Assembly (NCBI GenBank): GCA_937988775.1
Contig: CALKHP010000036.1
Coordinates: 6,734-70,733, forward strand
From: an uncultured Alphaproteobacteria bacterium
GTDB taxonomy: Bacteria; Pseudomonadota; Alphaproteobacteria; Rhizobiales; Beijerinckiaceae
DNA: 64,000 nucleotides
Reading direction: 5' to 3'
Under the pieces are notes generated by a model, which did no database searches, was not told the DNA's origin, and was given only the letters and a program-made list of their open reading frames with translations. Position 1 is the stretch's first letter. Each line of letters begins with the position of its first letter. Shown here in pieces: positions 1-8,522 of this stretch. A program made the translations under genes and the position numbers.

Positions 1-261
1 ATGACCAAGGCGGCAGCGCTCGACCTCGCCCGGTTCGGCATCCGGGTGAACACCATCTGCCCGACCTTCATCGAGACGCCGATGACGGCGGGTTTCCTGG
101 CTGATGAATCGTTCCGCGCCGGCGTGCTCGCCAAGATCAAGCTCGGACGGCTCGGCACCCCGGCCGACCTGATCGGCGCCGCGATCTTCCTGGCAAGCGA
201 CGCCTCCGCCCTGATGACCGGCAGCCACCTGATCATCGATGGCGGCTGGACGGCCGAGTGA
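1..261 (+). CDS. SDR family oxidoreductase, 3' end (partial)
   Basis: This is the C-terminal 86 residues of a short-chain dehydrogenase/reductase, an NAD(P)-dependent oxidoreductase. Visible family marks are the helix that follows the catalytic Tyr/Lys region (KAAALDLARFGIRVN), the ICPTFIETPM stretch that closes over the cofactor, and the C-terminal MTGSHLIIDGGW motif. The Rossmann glycine motif and the YxxxK site should lie just upstream, outside the window, so the ATG at base 1 is probably an internal Met. The gene converges on the SMP-30 gene, 30 bases away. Substrate cannot be told from this part. Confidence 0.85.
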   Translation: MTKAAALDLARFGIRVNTICPTFIETPMTAGFLADESFRAGVLAKIKLGRLGTPADLIGAAIFLASDASALMTGSHLIIDGGWTAE

Positions 262-291
262 ACCGCGGCTGCCGACCGGCTATCGGACCAT

Positions 292-1179
292 CTACAAGCT
301 TGCCGACAGAACCGACCCCGTCGCTGATTCGCTGATGACGAGCCGCGTCCCCGCCGGGTCGAAAGCCAGATTTGTCGTGGTCGCGCCGGCGCAGGACCGG
401 ATGCGCGCCGATAGTTCTCCGTTCGGCGCGAACACGAAAACCGAGCCCAAGGACGCATGCGCGACAAACAGGTTGCCGTGCCGATCCATCGCCAGTCCGT
501 CCGGGCCGCTGGTGCCGAACATCGAGCAGAAGCGCCCGACCTTGGAAATGCCGCCGTCCTTCATCAACGGCACGCGCCAGACGGCATTGTCCCGGGTCAT
601 CGCCACGAAGAGCACGGTTTCGCTCGGATCAAGCACGAGGCCGTTGGGGCTGATGCCGGTCGTCAGCAGGCAGTCCAGTTGCCCTGTCGTGCGCAGCCGG
701 TAGACGCGCCCTGTCGGGTCATGAAGGCCGGTTTGCCCCTGGTCGGTGAAATAGACGTCGCCGTTCGACGCGATATGCAGGTCGTTGCACCCTTTGAAGG
801 ATTCGGAATTGCGGCTCGTCAGCAGCGGTTTTATCGCCCCGCTGCCGGCGTCCAGTTCCATCAAGCCGTGCCGATAGTCCGCCACGAGGATGCGGCCGTC
901 GCGCCCGATCTTCAGGCCGTTGGGCCAGCCGTCATATTCGACAAGCAACGTCCATTCGCCGCCGGGCGATATGCGAAAAATGCGGCCAAAGGGGATGTCG
1001 ACGATATGGAGATTGCCGTCCCGATCGAAAGCCGGCCCCTCTATGAAACAGTCGACCGGCAGGCCGGCCTTATTCGCATCGGCCCAGCGGCTGGCGGCGC
1101 CGGGGCGGCGATACCGGTCGGGCATGCGCGTGAAGATGCTCGTCTCGATCAGTTTCGGCGGTGTCTCGATCCACATCAT
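292..1179 (-). CDS. SMP-30/gluconolactonase-family lactone hydrolase
   Basis: A 295-residue six-bladed beta-propeller protein of the SMP-30/regucalcin family, whose members hydrolyse sugar or acid lactones with one divalent metal. The metal-binding Glu is seen in FIEGPAF (about residue 47). The conserved Asn is in GCNDLHIASNG and the conserved Asp in SGPDGLAMDRHGN. No signal peptide is visible, so it should be cytoplasmic. It is the last gene of the minus-strand TRAP/CoA operon, 18 bases after the CoA transferase stop, with AGGAAG before the ATG. Its place suggests it opens a lactone form of the imported hydroxyacid; that is inference. Confidence 0.85.
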   Translation of the reverse strand: MMWIETPPKLIETSIFTRMPDRYRRPGAASRWADANKAGLPVDCFIEGPAFDRDGNLHIVDIPFGRIFRISPGGEWTLLVEYDGWPNGLKIGRDGRILVADYRHGLMELDAGSGAIKPLLTSRNSESFKGCNDLHIASNGDVYFTDQGQTGLHDPTGRVYRLRTTGQLDCLLTTGISPNGLVLDPSETVLFVAMTRDNAVWRVPLMKDGGISKVGRFCSMFGTSGPDGLAMDRHGNLFVAHASLGSVFVFAPNGELSARIRSCAGATTTNLAFDPAGTRLVISESATGSVLSASL

Positions 1180-1197
1180 GGCTGGCTTCCTCGGGAA

Positions 1198-2412
1198 TCA
1201 ATGCGGATCGCCGCTTGTATCGGCGATCACGCCGCTGCGCAGGAGGTCCTCGATCGCCGCATCGTCGAGACCGATCTCATGAGCCACTTCGGCGGAATGT
1301 TCGCCGGCTTTTGGAACATCCCGATAGCGACCGAACCGCCTGCCGTCGAAAGCCAGCGGCAACACGGGCACCTTGCTCTTGCGGCCGTCGGCCAACGTCA
1401 CCTCGGTCATGGCGCCGGGATAGTTGAGATGGGGGTCGTCGAACATGTCTTCCGGCCGGTTGATCGGCGCGAACGGCAGGCCGAGGCGCTCGCATGTCTC
1501 CAGGATCGTGGCGCGAGACAGGGTTTTGAACAGCGCGTGCAACCGGGGCATGAACTGCGCGCGTGCCAGCACGCGGTCGCGATTGGAGTGTAGCGCCGGA
1601 TCGGCCTTGAGCGCGGCAAGCCCGAACTCGTCGCAGAAGATCGCCCATTGCGTATCCGTCACGACGCCAATGAAAACCTGCTCGTCATCGGCGGTGTCGA
1701 ACACGTCATAGACCGCCCAGGCCGAGATGCGGTTCGGCATCGGCGCGGGGGCCAGCCCCGTCACGGCATATTGCATCATGTGCGGGGCAACCAGCAGCAT
1801 GTTGTTCTCGAACAGGCCGACCCTAATTTCCCGGCCGGCTCCGGTGCCGCCTCTTTCCTGAAGCGCCGCCAGGATGCCGATGACGGCGAACATGCCGCCC
1901 ATGATGTCGTTGACCGAGGCGCCGGCGCGCAACGGCCGGCCCGGCGGCCCGGTCATGTAGGCCAGGCCGCCCATCATCTGCACGACCTCATCCAGCGCGG
2001 TGCGTTGCTCGTAGGGGCCTTCGAGAAAACCTTTGAGCGAGCAGTAGATCAGGCGGGGGTTGGCGGCGCTCAATGCGTCATATCCCAGCCCCATCCCGTC
2101 CAGGGCTCCCGGCCGGAAGTTCTCGGTCACGACGTCGCTTGCCCCGATCAGGCGCTTGACGAAGGCAAGCCCCTTCTCGCTCTTCAGATCGACCTGTATC
2201 GAGCGCTTGTTGCGATTGAAGGTGACGAAGAAGCCGGCGCCGGAACCGACCAGCCGCCGGGTATTGTCCCCCGATCCGGTCGGTTCGACCTTGATCACGT
2301 CGGCGCCGAGATCGGCCAGGATCAGCCCGGAGGACGGCCCCATGATCATATGCGAGAATTCGACCACGCGGATGCCGCTCAGGGGAAGCGCCGGATTTTG
2401 CGAAAGGGTCAT
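1198..2412 (-). CDS. Family III (CaiB/BaiF) CoA transferase
   Basis: A 404-residue family III CoA transferase, which moves CoA between carboxylic acids through an enzyme aspartyl-CoA intermediate. The N-terminal SGIRVVEFSHMIMGPSSG and LADLGADVIKVEP motifs, the ENFRPG motif near residue 100 and the aspartate at residue 141 (ALDEVVQ) match the family, and length is normal. The start was placed at 2412 because its ATG overlaps the upstream lyase stop as ATGA; the frame stays open further upstream without CoA-transferase features. It sits in the operon with the HMG-CoA-lyase-like gene and probably makes the CoA ester that this lyase cleaves. The exact acid is unknown. Confidence 0.88.
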   Translation of the reverse strand: MTLSQNPALPLSGIRVVEFSHMIMGPSSGLILADLGADVIKVEPTGSGDNTRRLVGSGAGFFVTFNRNKRSIQVDLKSEKGLAFVKRLIGASDVVTENFRPGALDGMGLGYDALSAANPRLIYCSLKGFLEGPYEQRTALDEVVQMMGGLAYMTGPPGRPLRAGASVNDIMGGMFAVIGILAALQERGGTGAGREIRVGLFENNMLLVAPHMMQYAVTGLAPAPMPNRISAWAVYDVFDTADDEQVFIGVVTDTQWAIFCDEFGLAALKADPALHSNRDRVLARAQFMPRLHALFKTLSRATILETCERLGLPFAPINRPEDMFDDPHLNYPGAMTEVTLADGRKSKVPVLPLAFDGRRFGRYRDVPKAGEHSAEVAHEIGLDDAAIEDLLRSGVIADTSGDPH

Positions 2413-3371
2413 GCGACGCTCCGTGTCGCGGCATAGACAAACCCCTTGGGCAGGCCGGCATCGGCGACATGGCCGTAAAGCGGTTCCTCGGGCAGGCCCT
2501 CCAGAATGAGGGAGCGCGCCGCGGCGAGCTTTTCGATGTCGATGCCGGTCCTCAGCCCCATGGCCTCCAGCAGGAAGGCGAGGTCTTCGGTCACGATGTT
2601 GCCGGTTGCGCCCGGCGCGTAGGGGCAGCCGCCGAGCCCGGCCTGCGATGAATCGAAGGTTGTCACGCCCACTTCCAGCGCCGCGACGACATTCGCCAGC
2701 CCCTGGCCGCGCGTATTGTGGAAATGCGCGCCGCCGGCCTTGTCCCCGAGTTCGCGCTGCAAGCGCGCAAACAGGCGTTTGACCTGCGCCGGGTTCCCCA
2801 TTCCGGTGGTATCGGACAGGTTGACGGTATCGGCGCCGGCCTTCGCCGCCATGACAGCGAGCGCGATCACCCAATCCTCGGCAACCGGCCCTTCCATGGT
2901 GCATCCGAAGGCGGTTGAAATGCCGACTTCGACGAGCGGCCTGGTTCCGGCGGGCGTGACCGGCAGGCTGTCGCGCAAATCGACCACGGCAGCGACCTGA
3001 TCGATCGCCTGCTCCGGCGACATGTTGATGTTGGACTGCGAATGCAGCCGCGAGGCCGAAACCGGCATGGTGACGCGTGGCGTGCCGGCCGCGAAGGCGC
3101 GTTCTGCGCCCTTCCGGTTGGGGACGAGCGCCAGAATGGCGGTGTTCCCCAGTCGCAGCGCGGCCCGCACCACATCGGCGGCGTCGGCCATTTGCGGCAG
3201 CAGGCGCGGCGAGACGAAGGAGCCGACCTCGATTTCCGGCAGACCCGCATTGGCGAGAGCGGTGATCCAGGCGATTTTCGCCTGGGTCGGCATGGTGCGC
3301 TTGACGCTTTGAAGGCCGTCGCGCGGGCCGACTTCACTGACGATGACGTCGATCGAATTGCGATCAGACAT
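2409..3371 (-). CDS. HMG-CoA lyase-like aldol-type lyase
   Basis: A 320-residue member of the HMGL-like TIM-barrel family, which cleaves 3-hydroxyacyl-CoA thioesters by retro-aldol reaction. EVGPRDGLQ (residues 13-21) gives the catalytic Arg-Asp pair. HFHNTRGQ (about 216-223) holds two metal-ligand His residues, and GLGGCPYAPGATGN carries the catalytic Cys249. In classical HMG-CoA lyases the second motif usually reads H-x-H-D-T; here Asp is Asn, which hints at a somewhat different substrate. The start at 3371 has AGGAGAAAG upstream. It is coupled to the next CoA transferase by an ATGA overlap. Products would be acetyl-CoA or another acyl-CoA plus a keto acid. Confidence 0.88.
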   Translation of the reverse strand: MSDRNSIDVIVSEVGPRDGLQSVKRTMPTQAKIAWITALANAGLPEIEVGSFVSPRLLPQMADAADVVRAALRLGNTAILALVPNRKGAERAFAAGTPRVTMPVSASRLHSQSNINMSPEQAIDQVAAVVDLRDSLPVTPAGTRPLVEVGISTAFGCTMEGPVAEDWVIALAVMAAKAGADTVNLSDTTGMGNPAQVKRLFARLQRELGDKAGGAHFHNTRGQGLANVVAALEVGVTTFDSSQAGLGGCPYAPGATGNIVTEDLAFLLEAMGLRTGIDIEKLAAARSLILEGLPEEPLYGHVADAGLPKGFVYAATRSVA

Positions 3372-3427
3372 GCCGCTTTCTCCTGGTTTCGAGATGGCGA
3401 CAGGGCGAGGGTCAGGGTGATTGCTCG

Positions 3428-4879
3428 TCAATTTGACCACTGGGGCGCGTCGCCGCCGAGTTCGGGCGTCGGACGCGCCCAGTGACATGGTGTCTCCGAC
3501 ATGGCCAGCACAGGCCCGAGCGTGCGCAACCTGCCGTAAGGCGTATCGGCCTCGACCGAGAGGGCCCCGAGTTCCTCACCGGAAAGCCGCTCGGGGGCGT
3601 CGGCGAATTGCTCCAGCAGGCCTTGATCCTGGATGAACATCGCGGAGCGGCACAGAGACACTTCCACGCGGTAGCTGCCGCCTTCGCGGGCGCGCCGTGC
3701 CAGCGCCAGCATCGTGCCGTAGGCTGCAAGATAACCGGTGGTGTAGTCGCACATGGGCGCGAAGACGAGCTTCGGCTTGCCGCCATTCGTCAGCTCGCCA
3801 TAGGTTTGGCAGACGCCCGTGACCGCCTGTGCAACCTGCTCCCAGCCGGCGCGCCCGGCGAAAGGGCCGCCGGGGCCGAAACAGTCGATGGCCAGATAGA
3901 TCAGGCCGGGCCTGCGGGCCAGGAGCGCCTGCGCGCCGAAGCCGAACTTGTCGAGAACGCCCGGGCGATAGCCGTCGATGAAGACATCGGCGTCATTGAT
4001 CAGCGCCGCGAACCGATCCGCGTCGGCCGGCATTCTCAGATCGAGAAAGCAACTGCGCTTGCCGTGGCTCGTGTCGCGCACATGCCCTGAGGCCTGCGGC
4101 AGGTGGGGGGCGGTGACCATCAGCACATCGGCGCCGTGTTCGGCGAGCGATCGGCCGGCGATCGGTCCGGCAAGAATCCGCGTCAGGTCGAGCGCGCGAA
4201 TGCCCGAAAGCGGGCGGTCGCCGGCGGGAAACGGCATGGGCGCGCTGTCGGCCACCTTGACGATGTTGACGACCGGGCGTGCCGCCAGGAAACGGCCTTG
4301 CGCATGAGCGCGCCATTCCTGGCGCGTGCGAATGACGCCGCCGCAGGCGCGCGCGCCCGCGATCGCTTCCTCGAGCTCCCCGGCGTTCCAGCGCGCCACG
4401 GCGGCAGCGACGCCCGCCGGCGTATTCTCGCATTCCAGGACGCCAAGCACGCGGGCGGCAAGGTGCTGCAGATTGAGATGCGGCAGGAACCAGCGGCCGT
4501 CCCGGGCCGGCCACGGTTGCGTCACCGTCAACATATGCGCCATCGCGTCAGGGATCGGTATCGGCTGGAACAGCCCGTCTCGACCTCTGCGGCGCGAATA
4601 ATCGACGGTGCGCAGGGTTGCCGCCGCATGACGGACATCGATCGCCACGCGTTGCCGGCGGCCGGTGCGCAGTTCCCAGATATCGCTCGCGGCCGTCCCG
4701 ATCGCTGCCAGCGCCGCCGCAACGGTCTCGCCGATGCGGAACGGCGTGCGATAGAAAGGATCGGCGCCAGTGATGCGAACCGCGCCTGCCGCAGGCAGCG
4801 GCAATCCGCGCACGCGCATCAATTCCGCAAAGGCTTTCGGGTGCCGGCCGGCATCGGCCGGCATCGTCATGTTGGTCAT
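3428..4879 (-). CDS. N-extended family III CoA transferase, Glu at the usual catalytic Asp position
   Basis: A 483-residue CaiB/BaiF-type protein. The canonical N-terminal CoA-binding motif (SGIRALDLTRILAGP, then LAEHGADV) only begins at about residue 225. The first 220 residues look like a second CoA-transferase half, with a GRWFLPH stretch and an IRTRQEWRAHAQG segment of the kind found in C-terminal halves of the family. At the position of the catalytic aspartate the sequence is GRAGWEQVAQ, giving Glu347. So it may be a diverged or non-catalytic partner of the other CoA transferase in the operon, or use Glu as nucleophile. Start overlaps the upstream crotonase stop (ATGA). Confidence 0.8.
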   Translation of the reverse strand: MTNMTMPADAGRHPKAFAELMRVRGLPLPAAGAVRITGADPFYRTPFRIGETVAAALAAIGTAASDIWELRTGRRQRVAIDVRHAAATLRTVDYSRRRGRDGLFQPIPIPDAMAHMLTVTQPWPARDGRWFLPHLNLQHLAARVLGVLECENTPAGVAAAVARWNAGELEEAIAGARACGGVIRTRQEWRAHAQGRFLAARPVVNIVKVADSAPMPFPAGDRPLSGIRALDLTRILAGPIAGRSLAEHGADVLMVTAPHLPQASGHVRDTSHGKRSCFLDLRMPADADRFAALINDADVFIDGYRPGVLDKFGFGAQALLARRPGLIYLAIDCFGPGGPFAGRAGWEQVAQAVTGVCQTYGELTNGGKPKLVFAPMCDYTTGYLAAYGTMLALARRAREGGSYRVEVSLCRSAMFIQDQGLLEQFADAPERLSGEELGALSVEADTPYGRLRTLGPVLAMSETPCHWARPTPELGGDAPQWSN

Positions 4880-5622
4880 GTTGGGCTCTCCGTCGCCGAC
4901 CGCACCGCGCCGATCGCCCGATTGACGGTCTGGCCGTAGGCGATGGCCTCGTGCCAGCCGGCGATCTCGGCCGGAACGCGATCAAGCGCTTTCTTGGTTT
5001 CGGCGAGCGCGACCGGGTCGAAGCCGGCGATGCGGGCGGCAAGTTCGCTGGCGCGCGCCAGGAGTTGCCGGCCGGTGGACAGCTCGTTGACGAGGCCCCA
5101 GTCGCGGGCCTCACGGGCCGTGATCCGGTCGGTGGCGAGGAGCATCCAGGCCGCCCGCTTGCGATTGAGCAGGATCTGCGAGGTCGGTCCGGCCATGCTG
5201 GCATAGGTTGCGAAACCGATCTCGGGCGTGCCGAGTTCGGCGTCCTCCGCCATGATCGCTAGATCGCAGAAATTGATCAGCGTCACCCCGGCACCAAGCG
5301 CAAGGCCGTTCACCGCGGCGATGAAAACAGCCGGGTGGTTGCGGATCGCCATGTTGAGTGCGATCGCCTCCTCACCGGCGCTATCGGGGCGGCCGGCCTG
5401 CCGCTCGGCGGCGCGTTCCTTGAGATCGAGACCGGCGCAGAAGCTCCTGTCCGTTCCCGTGAGCACGACGGCGCGAACGCCGCCGCGCAGCGCATCGAGA
5501 GCCGCGAGCAGCGCCAGCCGCGTGGCGCGGTCGAGCGCGTTGCGTTTGGCGGCACGCGCTATGCGCAATATCGCCCATCCGGATCGTTCCTCGACGATCA
5601 CCGTGCCGGAGCGAGACGGCAT
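4876..5622 (-). CDS. Enoyl-CoA hydratase/isomerase family protein (crotonase), one catalytic Glu missing
   Basis: A 248-residue crotonase-fold protein acting on an acyl-CoA. It has the N-terminal KRNALD motif, the FCAGLDLKE oxyanion-hole segment and NGLALGAG for the second oxyanion NH. The first catalytic Glu of hydratases (GGGxEL) is replaced: the sequence reads GAGVTL, with Thr. The second Glu (TPEIGF, about residue 134) is kept. This pattern fits isomerases, hydrolases or decarboxylases better than a classical hydratase. The start at 5622 was chosen because AGGAT precedes it and the ATG overlaps the dctM stop (TGATG); an in-frame ATG at 5643 is possible. Confidence 0.82.
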   Translation of the reverse strand: MPSRSGTVIVEERSGWAILRIARAAKRNALDRATRLALLAALDALRGGVRAVVLTGTDRSFCAGLDLKERAAERQAGRPDSAGEEAIALNMAIRNHPAVFIAAVNGLALGAGVTLINFCDLAIMAEDAELGTPEIGFATYASMAGPTSQILLNRKRAAWMLLATDRITAREARDWGLVNELSTGRQLLARASELAARIAGFDPVALAETKKALDRVPAEIAGWHEAIAYGQTVNRAIGAVRSATESPT

Positions 5623-6917
5623 CACATCCTGCTCGGCAGCCATGTCGCGATCTCCGGAAAAAGCCAGATCAGGCAAAGCACGACAAACATCAGGAAGAAG
5701 AAGGGCACGACCCCCCTGATGACCTCGCCGAGCTTGCCGTCCCAGATGCTCTGTATGACGAAGAGATTGATGCCGAGCGGCGGGGTAAGCTGGCCGATCT
5801 CGATCAGGATCACCATCATCACGCCGAACCAGATCAGGTCGACCCCGAAGCTGTTCAGGATCGGATAGAGCAGCGGCAGGGTGATCACCATGATGCCGAT
5901 GGATTCGACGAAGCAGCCGAGAATCAGGAACAGAACCACGATCGCGCCGAGCAGTTCGTTCTTGCTGAGGTTCATGTCGACGAAGGTTTTCGTGAGGCGC
6001 TCGCCGACGCCATCGATGCTGACGGCATAGGAAAATATCTGCGCGGCGTAGATGATGAACATCAACGAGGCGCCGGCGATCATGGCGCGCCGGATGCTGC
6101 CGCGCAGGATGGCCCAGTCGAGCGTGCCCCAGATCTTGCCGATCACCAGGGTGAGGAGGCAGCCGAAGGCGGCGGCTTCCGTGGGCGTTACGACGCCGAC
6201 ATAGATGGAACCCAGCGTCAGCCCGATCAGCACGACGAAGGGCAGGACATCGGAGGCGGTGCGAAGGGAAAAGATGGCGATATGGCCGTCGGACGAGTCG
6301 CCGGCGCGGGGCACGATATTCGGGCTCAGCAAGGCGCTTGCCGCGATATATGCCATGAACACGGCCGTCATCAGCAGCCCGGGCAGGAGCCCGGCAAAGA
6401 ACAGTTTCGCCACGGATGTATCGGTGAAGGACCCGTAGACGATCATCGCGATGGAAGGCGGGATCAAGATGCCGAGCGTGCCGCCCGCCGCGAGGCTGCC
6501 GGCCGCCATCGTTCTCGAGTAGCCGCGCCGGAGCAGTTGCGGCATGGCGACCGAGCCGATGCCCGCGGCGGTGGCGACGCTCGAGCCGCTGATCGCGCTG
6601 AAAATGGCGCAGCCGGCGATATTGGTTTGCAGCAAGCCGCCGGGAAGATGCCGGACGATGCGGGACAGGCCGTCATAGACGCGCGTCGCCACGCCTGAGC
6701 GGATCAGCAGTTCCGCGAGCAGCAGGAACAGCGGAATTGCCGTCAGCGTGAACGAGTTGAGGCTGCTCCAGGTGACGAAGCCGAGGGCGTTCAGCCCCGG
6801 CCAGCCCTGCACCAGCAGGATGTAGACAAGCGAGGGGATCGCGATCGCGAACGGAATCCACAGGCCGCTGAACAGCAGCAGCATGAACAGCATCATGACC
6901 AGCAGGAGGTTGAGCAT
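5622..6917 (-). CDS. dctM: TRAP transporter large permease DctM
   Basis: A 431-residue, almost entirely hydrophobic DctM-type membrane protein of a TRAP transporter, the ion-coupled importing subunit. TRAP family marks include AIPLFLLLAELLIRSG, the AISGSSVATAAGIGSVAMP segment, LGILIPPSIAMIVYG, and PTEAAAFG. About 12 membrane segments are expected. The start at 6917 overlaps the dctQ stop (TAATG). It forms with the adjacent dctQ and dctP a complete tripartite importer that feeds the CoA-transferase/crotonase/lyase genes downstream. TRAP systems of this family mostly carry carboxylates. Confidence 0.93.
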   Translation of the reverse strand: MLNLLLVMMLFMLLLFSGLWIPFAIAIPSLVYILLVQGWPGLNALGFVTWSSLNSFTLTAIPLFLLLAELLIRSGVATRVYDGLSRIVRHLPGGLLQTNIAGCAIFSAISGSSVATAAGIGSVAMPQLLRRGYSRTMAAGSLAAGGTLGILIPPSIAMIVYGSFTDTSVAKLFFAGLLPGLLMTAVFMAYIAASALLSPNIVPRAGDSSDGHIAIFSLRTASDVLPFVVLIGLTLGSIYVGVVTPTEAAAFGCLLTLVIGKIWGTLDWAILRGSIRRAMIAGASLMFIIYAAQIFSYAVSIDGVGERLTKTFVDMNLSKNELLGAIVVLFLILGCFVESIGIMVITLPLLYPILNSFGVDLIWFGVMMVILIEIGQLTPPLGINLFVIQSIWDGKLGEVIRGVVPFFFLMFVVLCLIWLFPEIATWLPSRM

Positions 6918-7429
6918 TATTCGGCCTCCGAAATCGGGTGAATGAGCTTCTCGACGATCGCGAGGATGACGAAGCCAAAGCCGATCGGCATGCTGATCTG
7001 GGGAATCCAAAGGGGAATCGCATACATTCCGTCAGAGACGACGCCGCGATGGATCGAGTGGGATACATAGACGATAAGGTATTGGAAAAGGACAAGTGTC
7101 GTCGCCAACGCCAGAAGGTAAAGAACCCGAAGGTATATCGTGCGTAATCTGTCGGGGATGGACAGGACGATATAATCAAAGCGAAACAGCGCCTCGTGAC
7201 GGATGGCTATCGCGATGCCGAAACACGTCATGGAGACGAGCAGGTAACCGGAGACCTCGTCCGAGATCCCCAGTGAGGCGTTGAAACCTTGGCGGAGGGC
7301 GATTTCAACGCCCATGATCACCACCATCACGACGATGGAAAGGTCCGCCAAGGCTGCCGCGATGCGAAACAGCGGCGTGAGGAGCCGGCCGGTGGCGCTA
7401 CCGCTTTCGCCGGGCCGATCCTCGCTCAT
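6917..7429 (-). CDS. dctQ: TRAP transporter small permease DctQ
   Basis: A 170-residue small membrane subunit of the TRAP transporter with four predicted membrane segments (about residues 24-46, 58-80, 100-122 and 145-164). The central stretch of these proteins (VEIALRQGFN, then DEVSGYLLVSMTCFGIA) is recognisable. It links the binding protein to DctM. It overlaps dctP upstream (ATGA) and dctM downstream (TAATG), so the three subunits are translationally coupled. Confidence 0.9.
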   Translation of the reverse strand: MSEDRPGESGSATGRLLTPLFRIAAALADLSIVVMVVIMGVEIALRQGFNASLGISDEVSGYLLVSMTCFGIAIAIRHEALFRFDYIVLSIPDRLRTIYLRVLYLLALATTLVLFQYLIVYVSHSIHRGVVSDGMYAIPLWIPQISMPIGFGFVILAIVEKLIHPISEAE

Positions 7430-8427
7430 TTACCGAGCACCTTGCGGATGGCGGCGAGCGCCTCGGGGGCCTTGCCGCCCTTCTGCTTCGCCCATTCACC
7501 CCAATAGCCCGAGAGCTCCTTGGTCGCTTTCGCGACGTCCTTGGGATCGGCGGCCGTGACGGTGATGCCCTGTTTCTGCAACTTCTCGGTCCAGACCGGC
7601 TCTTCCTTGGCCAGGAGCTCGGTTGCCTGCTTGCCGCCCTTATCCGCTGCGGCAAGGAGGGCCTCGCGCTCCGGCTGCTTCAGGCCGTCCAGGAAGTCGT
7701 TATTGACCATATACATGCTGTCCACGGTCGATGTGTTGATGCGGTAGTTGTATTTCAGCAGATCGCCGAGGGTGCGCGCGCCGCCGGCCGATGCCGTGAT
7801 CAGGCCGTCTATCAGGTTGCGCTGCAGCGAGGGCGCGAGTTCGGACGAGGGAAGCGTGATTGGGAAACCGCCGAACTGTTCGACGAATTTGCCTTGCTCC
7901 GCCGAAGTGACGCGGATCTTCTTGCCATCGAGATCGGCGAGCGAGCGGATTTCCTTCACCCCCCAGATGACCTGCGGCGGATACACGTAGTGGCCGATCA
8001 CGGTCACGCCCTGCCTGGAGAAGCCGCTCTTGAGATACGGTTTCAGCACTGCGTAGGCCTTTTCGTATTCCGCCACGTCCGAGACCAGCATCGGCAGGCG
8101 CAACAGCCCGGCGATCGGCACGACGCCAAGGTAAAACTGGTTGTCGGCGAGTTTGATGACGCCATCGCCGAGGGCCTGGGTCGTATCGGAAGCCTTGATC
8201 GGCAGCGATCCGCCCAGATTGACCTGAATCTTGATCGCGTCGCCGGATGCCTTGGTGAGGGCGTCGGCGATGGATTGCAGGCCAATGACGCCCGGCTTAT
8301 CGGCGACGGTCAGGTAGGTGTAGGCCTGATAATTGGCTGCCAATGCAGCGCCGCTACGCAGGATCAAGGGGCTGGACAGCCCGGCTAACGCGGCGGTTTT
8401 CAAAAATGCACGGCGATTTTGCATCAT
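7426..8427 (-). CDS. dctP: TRAP transporter substrate-binding protein DctP
   Basis: A 333-residue periplasmic binding protein of the TRAP type. The N-terminus MMQNRRAFLKTAALAGLSS, then a hydrophobic run ending at GAALAAN, is a signal peptide with an RRxFLK pair that looks like a twin-arginine signal. DctP marks are the GVIKLADN segment near residue 90, the SLADLDGKKIRVTSAE stretch, and IDGLITAS in the ligand-binding region. A strong ribosome site (GGGAGGAAAAG) precedes tandem ATG codons. It is the first gene of the minus-strand operon that ends with the SMP-30 gene, and reads divergently from an IclR gene. Confidence 0.92.
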   Translation of the reverse strand: MMQNRRAFLKTAALAGLSSPLILRSGAALAANYQAYTYLTVADKPGVIGLQSIADALTKASGDAIKIQVNLGGSLPIKASDTTQALGDGVIKLADNQFYLGVVPIAGLLRLPMLVSDVAEYEKAYAVLKPYLKSGFSRQGVTVIGHYVYPPQVIWGVKEIRSLADLDGKKIRVTSAEQGKFVEQFGGFPITLPSSELAPSLQRNLIDGLITASAGGARTLGDLLKYNYRINTSTVDSMYMVNNDFLDGLKQPEREALLAAADKGGKQATELLAKEEPVWTEKLQKQGITVTAADPKDVAKATKELSGYWGEWAKQKGGKAPEALAAIRKVLGK

Positions 8428-8487
8428 CTTTTCCTCCCTGATTGCAGCCGATTTCCCGGTTCCGCTCGGCTTGACGTCGCTGTTGTA

Positions 8488-8513
8488 TTTCTGTTAGACA
8501 GAAACGTGTTTCT
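8488..8513. promoter_or_regulatory. Compound inverted-repeat operator between dctP and IclR gene
   Basis: Two overlapping perfect inverted repeats. TTTCTGT-TAG-ACAGAAA spans 8488-8504 and AGAAAC-GT-GTTTCT spans 8500-8513, giving three alternating half-sites of the same sequence. The size and symmetry suit an IclR-family dimer or tetramer. The site lies just downstream of the predicted dctP promoter, so binding should block transcription of the TRAP operon. The link to the neighbouring IclR protein is inference. Confidence 0.65.
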
Positions 8514-8522
8514 ATTGACGCC

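Noticed and set aside
1..261. A complete small gene starting at base 1
   Set aside because: The peptide begins in the middle of the SDR fold, after the place of the catalytic Tyr and Lys, so it is a truncated 3' end.
457..1593. Plus-strand open frame of 378 codons opposite the SMP-30 gene and CoA transferase
   Set aside because: Antisense to two well-supported genes; no start site or domain.
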